Part shown: positions 9,219-19,314 of the stretch, one piece after another | How the letters are laid out: every line of letters begins with the position of its first letter | Numbering within the stretch: position 1 is the stretch's first letter | Source of the DNA: Bacteroidales bacterium | GTDB taxonomy: Bacteria > Bacteroidota > Bacteroidia > Bacteroidales > Tenuifilaceae | NCBI GenBank assembly: GCA_013376985.1 | Contig: JACABB010000019.1 | Location: 14,160 to 78,159 of the forward strand | DNA: 64,000 bases | Direction: 5' to 3' | Notes under the pieces: model-generated | What the model was told of the DNA's origin: nothing | What the model saw: the letters and a program-made list of their open reading frames with translations, nothing else | Database searches by the model: none | Made by a program: the position numbers and the translations under genes

Positions 9219-10829
9219 ATGGATAACCAGAAAAAGAAAAGAGAATTTCCGCATACGTATGTTATTATTTTTGCGATCATTATTATTGCTGCTATTTTAA
9301 CTTGGATTGTACCCGGTGGTGAATTTGCAAGGGTTAGTAAGGATGTTAATGGAATTAGCAGGGAGGTTATTGTTCCAGGATCCTTTGTAAAGGTAAATAA
9401 TCAGCCTCAATCATGGCAAGTTTTCACGTCCATCTTCCAAGGAATGAAAAGAACCTATGATATCATCTTTTACATCCTTATGATAGGTGGTTCTTTTTGG
9501 CTTATGAATGAAAGCAAGGCTCTTGATGTGGCTATATATTCATTCCTGAATTTCACAAAAAGGATTGAACGATTTAAGTTTTTAAAAATAGTTGGGGTAA
9601 ATAATCTTGTAATTGCCCTAATTATGATATGCTTTAGCTTTTTCGGGGCGGTTATTGGGATGAGCGAAGAGACAATTGCCTTTGTAGTCATATTTGTTCC
9701 GCTTGCAATAAGTATGGGATATGACTCTATAGTTGGCGTTTGTATGTGTTTCTTAGGAGCAGGTTTGGGCTTTGCAAGTGCACTATTAAACCCATTCACA
9801 ATTGGTATTGCACAGGGATTATCGGGAATTCAACTTTTCTCAGGTATTGAATATCGATTTATTATTTGGATAGTCATTAATTCTATTGGAATTGGTTACG
9901 TTATCTGGTATGCAAATAGGATTAAAAAGAACCCAAAACTCTCACCTGTTTATGATATTGATGAATACTGGCGTCATAAAAACACAACTGAAGGTAATGG
10001 GTCTAAAACAAAACCCACAAATGCTGCTTGGATAATTTTTTCTATTGTATCTTTTGTATTCGCAATTTCTTCATACTTCTATCCTATTACTCATCTGACA
10101 ATTGGCAATAGCACAGTTTCAGCACCAATTATACCCATTGCAACTATTATTTGGATTGTTGCTGGCATATTAGCATTGCGCCATTCGGTACAACTATTTA
10201 TAGTAAACATTCTATTCTTTACCATACTATTTCTAATTGTGGGAGTTATGGGCTACGGTTGGTATATTAAGGAAATCTCTTCGCTATTCCTTGTGATGGG
10301 ACTTTGCTCAGGCATAGCATTTGGTAAGAATGCAAATCAGATAGCCCGATTGTTCATTGAGGGGGCAAAGGATATCATGTCTGCTGCTTTGGTTGTGGGA
10401 TTGGCAAGTGGTATTGTTGTTATTCTCGAGCAGGGTAAAATAATTGATTCTTTGCTTTTCTTTTCCGCAAATGCTATGGAGGGTTACGGTAAATTAGTAT
10501 CTATTGCCATAATGTTTATCTTCTATAATCTATTAAACTTCATTATAGCCTCTGGTTCAGCAAAGGCGGCACTTACAATTCCTTTGATGTCACAATTTTC
10601 TGATTTGATTGGAATTAGCCGTCAAACCACCGTAACTATTTATCAATTGGGTGGAGGATTTACAAATCTAATTTCACCTACATCAGGTGTTACAATTGGG
10701 GTGTTAAGCATTGCAAAAATCCCTTTCAATAAATGGTTTAGATGGTTTCTACCTTTAATGTTAATCTTAATTGTTGTTGCATTTTTACTCCTAATTCCCA
10801 CAATTTATATTAAACTGAACGGATTTTAA
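9219..10829 (+). CDS. YfcC/DcuC-type inner-membrane carrier
   Basis: 536 residues with about 12-13 hydrophobic segments. It begins with a short basic cytoplasmic tail and a first membrane helix ending in TWIVPGGEFAR, the signature of the YfcC family in the C4-dicarboxylate anaerobic carrier group. Two re-entrant-like motifs, GMSEETIAFVVIFVPLA and FIIASGSAKAALTIPLMSQFSD, match the two halves of this fold. It is divergent from hutI, so uptake of histidine or another amino acid is a reasonable guess. YfcC-group substrates are poorly known, so this is inference from context only. Confidence 0.85.
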   Translation: MDNQKKKREFPHTYVIIFAIIIIAAILTWIVPGGEFARVSKDVNGISREVIVPGSFVKVNNQPQSWQVFTSIFQGMKRTYDIIFYILMIGGSFWLMNESKALDVAIYSFLNFTKRIERFKFLKIVGVNNLVIALIMICFSFFGAVIGMSEETIAFVVIFVPLAISMGYDSIVGVCMCFLGAGLGFASALLNPFTIGIAQGLSGIQLFSGIEYRFIIWIVINSIGIGYVIWYANRIKKNPKLSPVYDIDEYWRHKNTTEGNGSKTKPTNAAWIIFSIVSFVFAISSYFYPITHLTIGNSTVSAPIIPIATIIWIVAGILALRHSVQLFIVNILFFTILFLIVGVMGYGWYIKEISSLFLVMGLCSGIAFGKNANQIARLFIEGAKDIMSAALVVGLASGIVVILEQGKIIDSLLFFSANAMEGYGKLVSIAIMFIFYNLLNFIIASGSAKAALTIPLMSQFSDLIGISRQTTVTIYQLGGGFTNLISPTSGVTIGVLSIAKIPFNKWFRWFLPLMLILIVVAFLLLIPTIYIKLNGF

Positions 10830-10855
10830 AGTAAAATAACTCACTAATTGAATGT

Positions 10856-10888
10856 AAAAAAGGGAGCATCTATAGTACTCCCTTTTTT
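10856..10888 (+). terminator. Rho-independent terminator
   Basis: AGGGAG (10861-10866) pairs with CTCCCT (10878-10883). An A-run precedes and a T-run follows (10883-10888), and the two also pair. It terminates the YfcC gene. The T-run also carries the -33 TTTG of the next gene's promoter. Confidence 0.75.
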
Positions 10889-10915
10889 GTTCTTACAATA
10901 AAAATTATATATTTG
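10886..10915 (+). promoter_or_regulatory. Bacteroidota-type promoter for the Omp85-like gene
   Basis: TTTG at 10886-10889, an 18-nt spacer, then TATATTTG at 10908-10915. This fits the TTTG / TAnnTTTG consensus of the Bacteroidota primary sigma factor. The ATG is 21 bp further on. Confidence 0.65.
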
Positions 10916-10936
10916 TTCAACTAACCTTCTTTAAAT

Positions 10937-12319
10937 ATGAATAAACATCTTTTACTTTCATTCGCCTTTTTCGGCGCAATTTTAGTTTGTTCTGCGCAAA
11001 CTGATACTTTAAAAAAACAATCAAAACAGGAAAAAATTAAGACGGGGTGGAATGTTGGCGGGCTTCCTGTTATTGCATTTGATACCGACCTTGGACTTGA
11101 GTACGGTGCGCTTGTTCAACTATTTAACTATGGAGATGGTAAAACCTATCCACAATACAAGCATATGGTATATGCAGAAATATCGAGGTATACAAAAGGA
11201 AGTGGAATAAATAGACTTTATTACGACTCTAAATACCTTATTCCCGGTTTGAGGGTTACTTCAGATTTGGCTTATCTTACCGATAAAACCTACGATTTTT
11301 ATGGATTTAACGGTTATGAGTCTACCTATAACCAAAAATGGACTGACGACTCTGAGTTACCATCAATCTACAAGAGCAGAGCCTTTTATAAATATGATAG
11401 AAAATTAACCCGATTCACTACCGATTTACAAGGAAAACTAACCGATAAACGATTTGGTTGGGTTACTGGAATTGGTTTGTACAATTTTGCAATTGATACT
11501 GTTGATGTAAATGCATTGAACAAAGGTAAAAGCGCTAGTAAAAAACTACCATATGTGGGTGGTGGACTATTTCAAAGATACGTTGACTGGGGATTAATCG
11601 ATGAAAAAGAAAGGGATGGTGGTTTTGCAACATATCTAAAAACCGGGTTTGTTATTGATACACGCGATAATGAGCCTAATCCTATGAAGGGTATTTGGAC
11701 TGAAGCGATTTTAACTTATGCCCCCTCTTTTATGGGAATAGGGAAAAAATATGAACATGTAAAGTTCTCATTAACACATAGACAATACTTTACTTTAGTG
11801 AAAGATAGATTATCATTTGCTTATAGGTTAGGCTATCAAACAACTATTCTTGGTAAATGCCCTTACTATTTAGAGCCAAACATGACTACTCTTTTCCTAA
11901 GAGGTGCAACTAGTGAGGGTCTTGGTGGTGGTAAAACGTTAAGGGGAATTTTAAGAAATAGAGTTACTGGTGACGGAATAGCATACGGAAATCTTGAGTT
12001 AAGATGGAAATTCGCCAAGTTCTATTTCATAAAACAAAATTTTTATCTCTCACTTAACGGTTTTGTTGATGGTGGACAAGTGGTTAAACCTATTGATTTT
12101 AATAAAACTGCTGCAATTGCAAAATTACAAGCAGCTGAACCTACCGCTAATGTTGAGGATTATTTCAGCCCCGATAAAGAATCTCTACACCTCAGCTATG
12201 GTGGTGGTCTAAGAATTGTGATGAATCAGAATTTTATAATTGCCATAGATCACGGTCAAGTATTTGATAAAAAGGATGGTAATGCAGGTACTTATATCGG
12301 ACTTAACTTCTTATTTTAA
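10937..12319 (+). CDS. Omp85-superfamily outer-membrane beta-barrel protein
   Basis: 460 residues. There is a signal peptide (LLLSFAFFGAILVCSAQ), no visible POTRA repeats, and a beta-barrel rich in alternating aromatic residues that ends in phenylalanine (GLNFLF). LRGATSEGLGGGKTLRGILR resembles the conserved loop-6 region of BamA/TamA-like barrels (bacterial surface antigen family). The family inserts or secretes proteins or lipids at the outer membrane; POTRA-less members like this have no clear function. It has its own promoter and a terminator on each side, so it looks monocistronic. Confidence 0.75.
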   Translation: MNKHLLLSFAFFGAILVCSAQTDTLKKQSKQEKIKTGWNVGGLPVIAFDTDLGLEYGALVQLFNYGDGKTYPQYKHMVYAEISRYTKGSGINRLYYDSKYLIPGLRVTSDLAYLTDKTYDFYGFNGYESTYNQKWTDDSELPSIYKSRAFYKYDRKLTRFTTDLQGKLTDKRFGWVTGIGLYNFAIDTVDVNALNKGKSASKKLPYVGGGLFQRYVDWGLIDEKERDGGFATYLKTGFVIDTRDNEPNPMKGIWTEAILTYAPSFMGIGKKYEHVKFSLTHRQYFTLVKDRLSFAYRLGYQTTILGKCPYYLEPNMTTLFLRGATSEGLGGGKTLRGILRNRVTGDGIAYGNLELRWKFAKFYFIKQNFYLSLNGFVDGGQVVKPIDFNKTAAIAKLQAAEPTANVEDYFSPDKESLHLSYGGGLRIVMNQNFIIAIDHGQVFDKKDGNAGTYIGLNFLF

Positions 12320-12342
12320 CGATTTTTCCATTTTCAATATTA

Positions 12343-12378
12343 AACAAGGATTAACATCACAAAACGTTAATCCTTGTT
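12343..12378. terminator. Bidirectional terminator between convergent genes
   Basis: A perfect 13-bp stem (12343-12355 with 12366-12378) has a 10-nt loop. It lies between the Omp85-like gene (+) and uvrB (-), so it can serve both directions. Confidence 0.75.
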
Positions 12379-12408
12379 CTTATTTATTATCGATATTCCG
12401 TAAGATTT

Positions 12409-14436
12409 CTATACATTTTTTCCTCTCCCCTCTTTCACTTTTTGTAATGCTAGCATCTCATCTCTAAATCTTGCTGCTTCAATAAAATCGAGTTCCTTTG
12501 CTGCTCTTTCCATCGATTTTTTAGCACTATCTATTGCTTTTAGCAAAGCACCTTCGCTCATATATTGAACAACTGGATCTGCAGCATAGTCAATATTCAA
12601 TGGCTCCGTGTAAGTGTTTAATGTCTTTGCTTTACCGGCGGCTCCTTTACCTAGAACAGATACTCTAGCTTTTATAATCTGCTTAGGTGTTATTCCATAT
12701 TTTTCGTTGTACAAAAGTTGTTTTTCTCTCCTCCTATTTGTCTCATCAATGGTTATTTTCATTGAATTGGTCATCTTATCGGCATACATTATTACCTTAC
12801 CATTGATATTTCTTGCTGCACGCCCAGCGGTTTGTGTTAACGAACGTGCTGAACGTAAAAATCCTTCCTTATCAGCATCAAGAATAGCAACCAAAGAAAC
12901 TTCAGGCAAATCCAATCCCTCACGAAGAAGGTTTACTCCAACCAAGACATCAAATAGCCCACTTCTTAGGTTATCCATTATTTCAACCCTCTCTAGAGTA
13001 TCTACATCAGAATGAATATATCTACATCGGATATCAAACTTAACTAGATATTTAACGAGTTCCTCAGCCATTCGTTTTGTAAGGGTTGTGACAAGTACAC
13101 GCTCTTCTAATTCAACACATTGGTTGATCTCTCCAATCAAATCATCAACCTGATTTAAACTAGGTTTTACAATAATTACAGGATCTAAAAGGCCTGTTGG
13201 TCTTATCAACTGCTCAACAATTACACCCTGACTTTGCTGAAGTTCATAATCAGCAGGAGTAGCACTTGCAAATATAACTTGACCGATAAGGCTTTCAAAT
13301 TCATCAAATTTTAGGGGTCGATTATCTACAGCTGCTGGTAAACGAAAACCGTACTCAACCAAGGTATGCTTTCGAGAGTTATCACCCCCTTGCATTGCCC
13401 TAATTTGGGGGATTGTAGCATGACTTTCATCAATTATCGAGATGAAATCTTTAGGAAAATAATCAATCAAGCAGAAAGGTCGCATCCCAGCAGGGCGTCC
13501 ATCAAAATATCGAGAATAGTTTTCAATCCCTGGGCAGTAGCCTAGCTCACGAATCATTTCTAAATCGTACTCAACCCGTTGCTGAATCCTTTTTGCCTCA
13601 GATGTTTTACCATTCTCTCTGAAAAAGTTTATTTGCTTGACTAAATCATCCTGAATCTCATAAATGGCCGAATTCATTCGCTCCTTTGCTGCTATAAAAA
13701 TATTTGCTGGGTATATCACCGTTTCGGGCAGAGACTCTAAACGAGATCCACTAATGGGTTCAAACACCTCTATTTCCTCAATATCATCTCCAAAGTAAAC
13801 AACTCGAATTCCTTTATCGCCATAGGCTAAGAAGATATCTACACTATCACCCTTTACTCTAAATGTACCACGCTTAAAATCAACCTCATTACGTGAATAC
13901 AAACTATCCACAAGTTGACGTAAGAATTGGTTTCGACTTAACTTCTGCCCTACTTTAATTCTTATTGTGCTATTATAAAAATCTTGTGGATTTCCAATAC
14001 CATAAAGGCATGAAACAGATGATACTACAATAACATCTCTACGACCAGAAAGCAAAGAGGATGTTGCGCTAAGTCTCAGTTTTTCAATCTCATCGTTTAT
14101 TGAAAGATCTTTTTCTATATACGTATCAGTAACTGGTAAATATGCCTCTGGTTGATAGTAATCGTAGTAAGAAACAAAGTATTCAACCGCATTTTCAGGA
14201 AAAAACTGCTTAAACTCACCATACAACTGGGCTGCTAATGTTTTATTATGGCTAAGAATTAGGGTTGGTCTATTAAGGTTTGCAATAACATTGGCAATTG
14301 TAAAGGTCTTTCCTGATCCTGTTACCCCAAGTAGTGTTTGAAATTTATCTCCACGAATAAAACCTTCAAATAGCTGCTTAATCGCATCGGGCTGATCGCC
14401 AGTTGGCTGAAATTCAGCTGTAAGCTTAAAATCCAT
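12409..14436 (-). CDS. uvrB: Excinuclease ABC subunit B
   Basis: 675 residues, full length. N-terminal start (FKLTAEFQPTGDQPDAI), Walker A GVTGSGKT near residue 40, beta-hairpin region YYDYYQPEAYLP, helicase motif IDESH, motif VI QTAGRAARN, and the C-terminal UVR motif (about 630-665) that binds UvrC. It loads onto damaged DNA with UvrA and positions UvrC for nucleotide excision repair. No other uvr gene is adjacent. Confidence 0.98.
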   Translation of the reverse strand: MDFKLTAEFQPTGDQPDAIKQLFEGFIRGDKFQTLLGVTGSGKTFTIANVIANLNRPTLILSHNKTLAAQLYGEFKQFFPENAVEYFVSYYDYYQPEAYLPVTDTYIEKDLSINDEIEKLRLSATSSLLSGRRDVIVVSSVSCLYGIGNPQDFYNSTIRIKVGQKLSRNQFLRQLVDSLYSRNEVDFKRGTFRVKGDSVDIFLAYGDKGIRVVYFGDDIEEIEVFEPISGSRLESLPETVIYPANIFIAAKERMNSAIYEIQDDLVKQINFFRENGKTSEAKRIQQRVEYDLEMIRELGYCPGIENYSRYFDGRPAGMRPFCLIDYFPKDFISIIDESHATIPQIRAMQGGDNSRKHTLVEYGFRLPAAVDNRPLKFDEFESLIGQVIFASATPADYELQQSQGVIVEQLIRPTGLLDPVIIVKPSLNQVDDLIGEINQCVELEERVLVTTLTKRMAEELVKYLVKFDIRCRYIHSDVDTLERVEIMDNLRSGLFDVLVGVNLLREGLDLPEVSLVAILDADKEGFLRSARSLTQTAGRAARNINGKVIMYADKMTNSMKITIDETNRRREKQLLYNEKYGITPKQIIKARVSVLGKGAAGKAKTLNTYTEPLNIDYAADPVVQYMSEGALLKAIDSAKKSMERAAKELDFIEAARFRDEMLALQKVKEGRGKNV

Positions 14437-14626
14437 TCACTTATGTTTGATTATGAAACTATAACGGCATTTGCTTTATAATAACAGAGTACGCATTAAT
14501 TAAGTTTAAAAAATAAGAGGATTCTTATAATTTATTTTTCGCATTCCAAATCCAAATAATAACAATATAAATATTGCTATTTCAACAAAAGTCTGTGCAA
14601 CAATAGTAAAGGTGAAATAATTAAAA

Positions 14627-15061
14627 TCAATTTGAATATAATTGATCCTTTGCAACTTCCTTTGGGGTAACTTTATTTAGTTGATCATTAATTGTTTCAA
14701 GTAGTATTTCGTAATTTATTGGCTTAGGAATGTATCCTGAGCAACCTGATTCAAAACAACGCTCTTTGTCCCCATAAACAACACAAGCAGTTTGAGCTAT
14801 AATTGGAATATTTGGAGCAATCTGTTTAATAAAGGTGCTAGCCTGAAACCCACTAATACCTTTCATTTTAATATCCATTAAAATGATATCAATACCCCTT
14901 GTCATTTTCACTATTTCTATTGACATCTCCCCACTTTCTGCGAAAAGCAACTTTGCACCAGTCTTGGAAAGTATAATCTCTAATAGCATTGAACTAGCAG
15001 GATCATCCTCAACAATTAAAAAAAGTTTATCCTTCCAGTTATAATTAATATTACCCGACAT
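14627..15061 (-). CDS. Stand-alone response regulator receiver domain
   Basis: 144 residues, a single CheY-like receiver domain. The acidic pair is at EDDP (about 18-20), the phosphoacceptor Asp in IILMDIKM (about 62), a Thr/Ser site in AQTA, and the conserved Lys in YIPKPIN (about 114). There is no output domain. It is divergent from the large MASE1/PAS histidine kinase across 254 bp, which lacks a receiver domain of its own. They may be partners, though an orphan regulator could serve other kinases. Confidence 0.88.
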   Translation of the reverse strand: MSGNINYNWKDKLFLIVEDDPASSMLLEIILSKTGAKLLFAESGEMSIEIVKMTRGIDIILMDIKMKGISGFQASTFIKQIAPNIPIIAQTACVVYGDKERCFESGCSGYIPKPINYEILLETINDQLNKVTPKEVAKDQLYSN

Positions 15062-15315
15062 AACAACAATATATAGGCATTGAAATTAGAATAAAAAAAT
15101 CAATTGGCAATCAATATCCCATTGATTTTACATTTTACTACTCAAAATAAATTTAAATTTGGAGTTCTCTTTAATTTTAAATAGTTACTTAACTTTTTAT
15201 GTTATTGATTTCTAGAATTTAGCAAAATTAATTTGTTACAAATTTTTTAACTTTTATCGCTTTAAAAACAAAAATCATATAGATGTGTTTGTTTATATAA
15301 TAATTATACAACCCC

Positions 15316-18300
15316 ATGAACGCTAAAAGTGAATGGCTTAGTATTTCATCGATTAAAGAATATTTCTTTATTGCTATACTATTTATTTTCGCATCAATTG
15401 TTAGTGCTCTTGCAGTTAACAACTCATCTCTACCTTTTTACTGCGCCATTACGACTGGTCTAATGACTGGATTGATGGTTACTAGGGGTCTAAAATCGGT
15501 AATCGGTTTCTTTTTAGGTGCAATTTTCTGGCAATTCATAAACGTTTTTCCCACAATTCCTTTATTACATCTCAATACTGGTTACTCAATTCTATTCATT
15601 TTATCCGAGAGTATAACTTTATTGTTATTTCAAAAATCTCTTAATGCCCATAACGACGCTACTTTTTTAATTGAGAAGAATAACGGATTAAGACGATTTT
15701 TCATCTTTGCCCTTGTTACTCCAATACCTCAAGCAGTAATACTTTCATTTATACTTAATAAAGCAGGCGCAGTAAATTCAAGCATAACCTATCTTAAACT
15801 ACTACATGTAACTTGGCTGAGTATTGCATTGTCTATACTATCATTAACCCCCTTTTTTATTTCATTTCTGGGTAAAAACAAAAGGTTCGCTTATAAGAAT
15901 CTCCAACTTTCATGGGAGTTTTTGTTATTCCTTATTGTTCTAATTGGCCCTAGCCTTCTTGAAATGTTTAAAGTGATTAATCCACCTTACTCATTTCCAA
16001 TATATTTTCTTGTATTTCCATCAATATTCATTGTTGCTTTTCGCAAGAATATTAACATATTAACACTGAGTTTGCTAATCTTTTACTTATTTACAATTTA
16101 TAATGCGAGTAAAAATCATGGTATTTTCTTTTCAACGGATTCTTATTTGAATGCTTCAAATATTCACTATTTTGTATTATTCTTCTTTTTTATTTCTCTC
16201 ATTTTAGGAGTTGTGGCTAACGAAAAGCGTTTAGCATTTGAATCGCTAAAGAAAACTTATCATGGTATTGAGGAGGAAATCAAACTACAAACAAATAGTT
16301 TTAGAGAACTCAATTTTAAACTATTCCAAGAAATTGAGCAACGTGGAATTATTGAAAGAGAACTAATCGAAAGTCGCAATTTGCTTGAAGAATCACAGGA
16401 AATAGCCAATATAACGAGTTGGGAACTCAATACGGAAACCGAAGAAATAAAATGGTCGAAATCTGGCTATAAAGTAATTGGATGCGATCCTAGTTCACCA
16501 CCAAAAACTCTTAATGAGTATAAAAAATATATCTTCTCCGAAGATCTTAATTCTTTCAATTTGTTATTTAATAAGTTAAAAAACACCTTATTAAATTTTG
16601 AAATAGAATTAAGGCATAATACGCCAAATGGTTCACTAAACTATGTTCTTGTGCGTGGGCAATCATTTGAAGAGAAAGGAAAGATTTGTAAAGTAATAGG
16701 TCTATCATTAGATGTAACGAAACAAAAAGAGGCTGAAAATCAAAGTTACGAAAGAGAACAAAAATACAAAGCACTTTTTGAATCAAATATTGATGCTGTT
16801 AGCATAATAAACCCTGATAACAAAGCATTTATTGATGTTAATAAAGCCTTTGAAAACAGATATGGTTATACAAGAGATGAAATAATAGGACAACCATACT
16901 CTTTGATCACAGCAGAGGTTGAGGATACCTATTCTGCTATTGAAAATGCTTTCAGAAAAGGTTCTCACAGAGTTCAAACACGAATTCATAAAAATAAAAA
17001 AGGCGAAGAATTTTTTGCGGAAGGAATTTTTGTAAAATTCATAACTTCCAATAAGCCACTCATATTTGTTATATCTCAAGATATCACCAAAAGAAAGATT
17101 GCTGAAAAAAGTTTAGCTGAACGGGAGTTGCAGTATAGATTATTCTTTGAATCCGATCTTATAGGAATGGCAGAGATCACCCAAAAGAAAGAATGGAAGT
17201 CATTCAATAATAAGCTGTGTACTATACTTGGATACTCTCCCGATGAGCTAAGACAAAAAACTTGGGATGAAATCACTCACCCCGATGATTTCTTAGTTGA
17301 ACTAAAACTATATAACGATGTAATTGTACACAAAACAGAAGGTTACAATATTGAAAAAAGATTTATTCGAAAAGATAATTCAACCATCTATTGCAGGGTT
17401 GCTGTTAAAGCAATATTGAACCCACAAGGCAATATTACTCACTTCATAAAACTTATAGAGGATATCTCATCCCGAAAACAAATAGAAAAAGAATTACTAG
17501 AAAATAGAGCAACACTTCGAAGAGCACAACAAATTGCAAATCTTGGGAGTTTGAGTTGGAAACTTGCCTATAACTACATTACTTTAAACGAAGTAGCACA
17601 CCCATTACTTGGCTGGAAGAAAACTCAAGGACCATTCAATATTAAAAATTTTATCGAATTAATTTCTAATGAAAAAAGAGCATTCATTGAAAAAATCATT
17701 GAAGATTCCAAAAAAGGGATTAAACATGATGAAAGTATCGAAGTTACAATTCTAATTAACTCAGGAGAAGAACGATATTTACTTTTAAATATTGGTTTTA
17801 ATGCTGATAACTCAATGGAAGTATCCGAAATTGTTATTACAATTGCTAATATCACTGATGTTAAAAAGGCCGAAATAGCATTTCAAGAAGCCAACTCTTT
17901 AAAAGATCAACTTTTCTCAATTATAGCACACGATTTAAGAGGGCCTATAGGTTCATTAAACCAAATGATCACATTTATCGCAGATAATAGTAACATTGAT
18001 AATCAAACTCGAAATGATCTTATTCTATCACTAAAGAATTCAACACAGGAAACATATAATTTGCTCGAAAATCTACTTGAATGGGCAAAAAGTCAAGGAC
18101 AAGTATCTTTTAACCCCAAAGAAATAAAGCTAAAACCTATTGCCGATTATTCGTTGATCTTACTTTCCGGAATGTCATCATTAAAAAAAATCACCATCAA
18201 AAATGACATTGAAAACGAATTATCTGCATACGTTGACTCTTACATGATCAAAACAATATTTAGAAATTTGATTTCAAATGCAATTAAGTTTACACATGAT

Positions 18301-18579
18301 GGGGGCAAAATTCAAATCCTCGGATTCCGTGATGGTGAAAATGCTGTTCTTAAATTTATAGATTCTGGCAAAGGTATACCCAAAGATATAATTGGTACAC
18401 TCCTTGAAAGTGGTCAAAACTACACCTCATTAGGGACAAATAACGAACAGGGAACAGGCCTTGGTTTAAAGTTAGTTAAAAGGTTAATTGAGAAAAATGA
18501 AGGAAAGATATTTATTGATTCAGAACTAGACAAAGGTACCACTTTTACAATTTTTTTACCACTAATTCAACCTTTGTAA
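15316..18579 (+). CDS. MASE1-PAS(x4) hybrid-less sensor histidine kinase
   Basis: 1087 residues. Residues 1-300 hold 8-9 membrane helices of the MASE1 type (LMTGLMVTRGLKSVIGFFLGA). A coiled coil follows, then about four PAS domains (roughly 350-470, 485-600, 605-725, 735-855); VNKAFENRYGYTRDEIIG and LGYSPDELRQKTWDEITHPDD are typical PAS/PAC stretches. The kinase core has the H-box AHDLRGPIG (His about 873), N-box NLISNAIKFTH (about 980), and G-boxes DSGKGIP and GTGLGLKLV (about 1045). It should autophosphorylate on histidine and pass phosphate to a separate regulator such as the one encoded divergently. The signal is unknown. The mntP gene follows after 44 bp. Confidence 0.9.
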   Translation: MNAKSEWLSISSIKEYFFIAILFIFASIVSALAVNNSSLPFYCAITTGLMTGLMVTRGLKSVIGFFLGAIFWQFINVFPTIPLLHLNTGYSILFILSESITLLLFQKSLNAHNDATFLIEKNNGLRRFFIFALVTPIPQAVILSFILNKAGAVNSSITYLKLLHVTWLSIALSILSLTPFFISFLGKNKRFAYKNLQLSWEFLLFLIVLIGPSLLEMFKVINPPYSFPIYFLVFPSIFIVAFRKNINILTLSLLIFYLFTIYNASKNHGIFFSTDSYLNASNIHYFVLFFFFISLILGVVANEKRLAFESLKKTYHGIEEEIKLQTNSFRELNFKLFQEIEQRGIIERELIESRNLLEESQEIANITSWELNTETEEIKWSKSGYKVIGCDPSSPPKTLNEYKKYIFSEDLNSFNLLFNKLKNTLLNFEIELRHNTPNGSLNYVLVRGQSFEEKGKICKVIGLSLDVTKQKEAENQSYEREQKYKALFESNIDAVSIINPDNKAFIDVNKAFENRYGYTRDEIIGQPYSLITAEVEDTYSAIENAFRKGSHRVQTRIHKNKKGEEFFAEGIFVKFITSNKPLIFVISQDITKRKIAEKSLAERELQYRLFFESDLIGMAEITQKKEWKSFNNKLCTILGYSPDELRQKTWDEITHPDDFLVELKLYNDVIVHKTEGYNIEKRFIRKDNSTIYCRVAVKAILNPQGNITHFIKLIEDISSRKQIEKELLENRATLRRAQQIANLGSLSWKLAYNYITLNEVAHPLLGWKKTQGPFNIKNFIELISNEKRAFIEKIIEDSKKGIKHDESIEVTILINSGEERYLLLNIGFNADNSMEVSEIVITIANITDVKKAEIAFQEANSLKDQLFSIIAHDLRGPIGSLNQMITFIADNSNIDNQTRNDLILSLKNSTQETYNLLENLLEWAKSQGQVSFNPKEIKLKPIADYSLILLSGMSSLKKITIKNDIENELSAYVDSYMIKTIFRNLISNAIKFTHDGGKIQILGFRDGENAVLKFIDSGKGIPKDIIGTLLESGQNYTSLGTNNEQGTGLGLKLVKRLIEKNEGKIFIDSELDKGTTFTIFLPLIQPL

Positions 18580-18623
18580 CTGCAATTACTTATTAAGTTT
18601 ATACTATTTTTGAAAAAAAAACT

Positions 18624-19181
18624 ATGGGTTTAATCACACTGTTTCTCCTTGCAATTGGTCTTTGCTTTGATACTTTCGCAGTATCTGTCTCAAGTGGTCT
18701 TATTCGAAAAGAAATTGTATTCTGGCAAGCTGCTCGCATCGCCTTCTTTCTAGCAACTTTTCAAGCTGTAATGCCTGTCTTGGGTTGGCTGGGAGGAATT
18801 ACCATTAGAAATTGGATTGAACCATTCGACCACTGGGTAGCTCTTGGTATTCTTACAATACTTGGTGTTAAAATGCTTCTGGAAAGCCAGAAAAGTAGCG
18901 ATGATAAAAACATTGATCCTTTAGACATAAAAGTTATAATAAGTATGGCTCTGGCAACAAGTATTGATGCTTTTGCAGTAGGTATAAGCTTTGCAATTAT
19001 TGAAGTGAATATGTTGCTTGCAGTAATAATTATTGGCTTAGTTACTTTTATAGCATCTATGCTGGGTATACTTTTCGGTAAAAAAACCGGATCTCGCTTC
19101 GGACAGAAGATGGAAATAATAGGGGGAATAATTCTTATAGCAATCGGGATAAAGATAGTTATTGAACATTATAATTCATGA
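18624..19181 (+). CDS. mntP: Manganese efflux pump
   Basis: 185 residues with six membrane helices in two repeats. Each repeat has the acidic motif of the family: CFDTFAVSVSSG in the first helix and SIDAFAVGISF in the fourth. MntP exports excess Mn(II) from the cytoplasm. A TATTTTTG box lies at 18605-18612, but no TTG sits at the right distance, so an own promoter is uncertain and read-through from the kinase is possible. I saw no yybP-ykoY riboswitch in the 44-bp gap, which is too short for one. Confidence 0.9.
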   Translation: MGLITLFLLAIGLCFDTFAVSVSSGLIRKEIVFWQAARIAFFLATFQAVMPVLGWLGGITIRNWIEPFDHWVALGILTILGVKMLLESQKSSDDKNIDPLDIKVIISMALATSIDAFAVGISFAIIEVNMLLAVIIIGLVTFIASMLGILFGKKTGSRFGQKMEIIGGIILIAIGIKIVIEHYNS

Positions 19182-19314
19182 GCTATTTATACAAATCACA
19201 CCCATTGATTATGAATAAGATTTCTACTACCTCCATTAACTCAAATTGTATAACCCCCTTTTAAATTGGTCATTCAACTACTTTGTTTTGAAAAAGAATT
19301 TAATCTAACCATAC

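Noticed and set aside
18579-18624. yybP-ykoY manganese riboswitch before mntP
   Set aside because: The gap is only 44 bp, too short for that aptamer, and no matching structure is visible.
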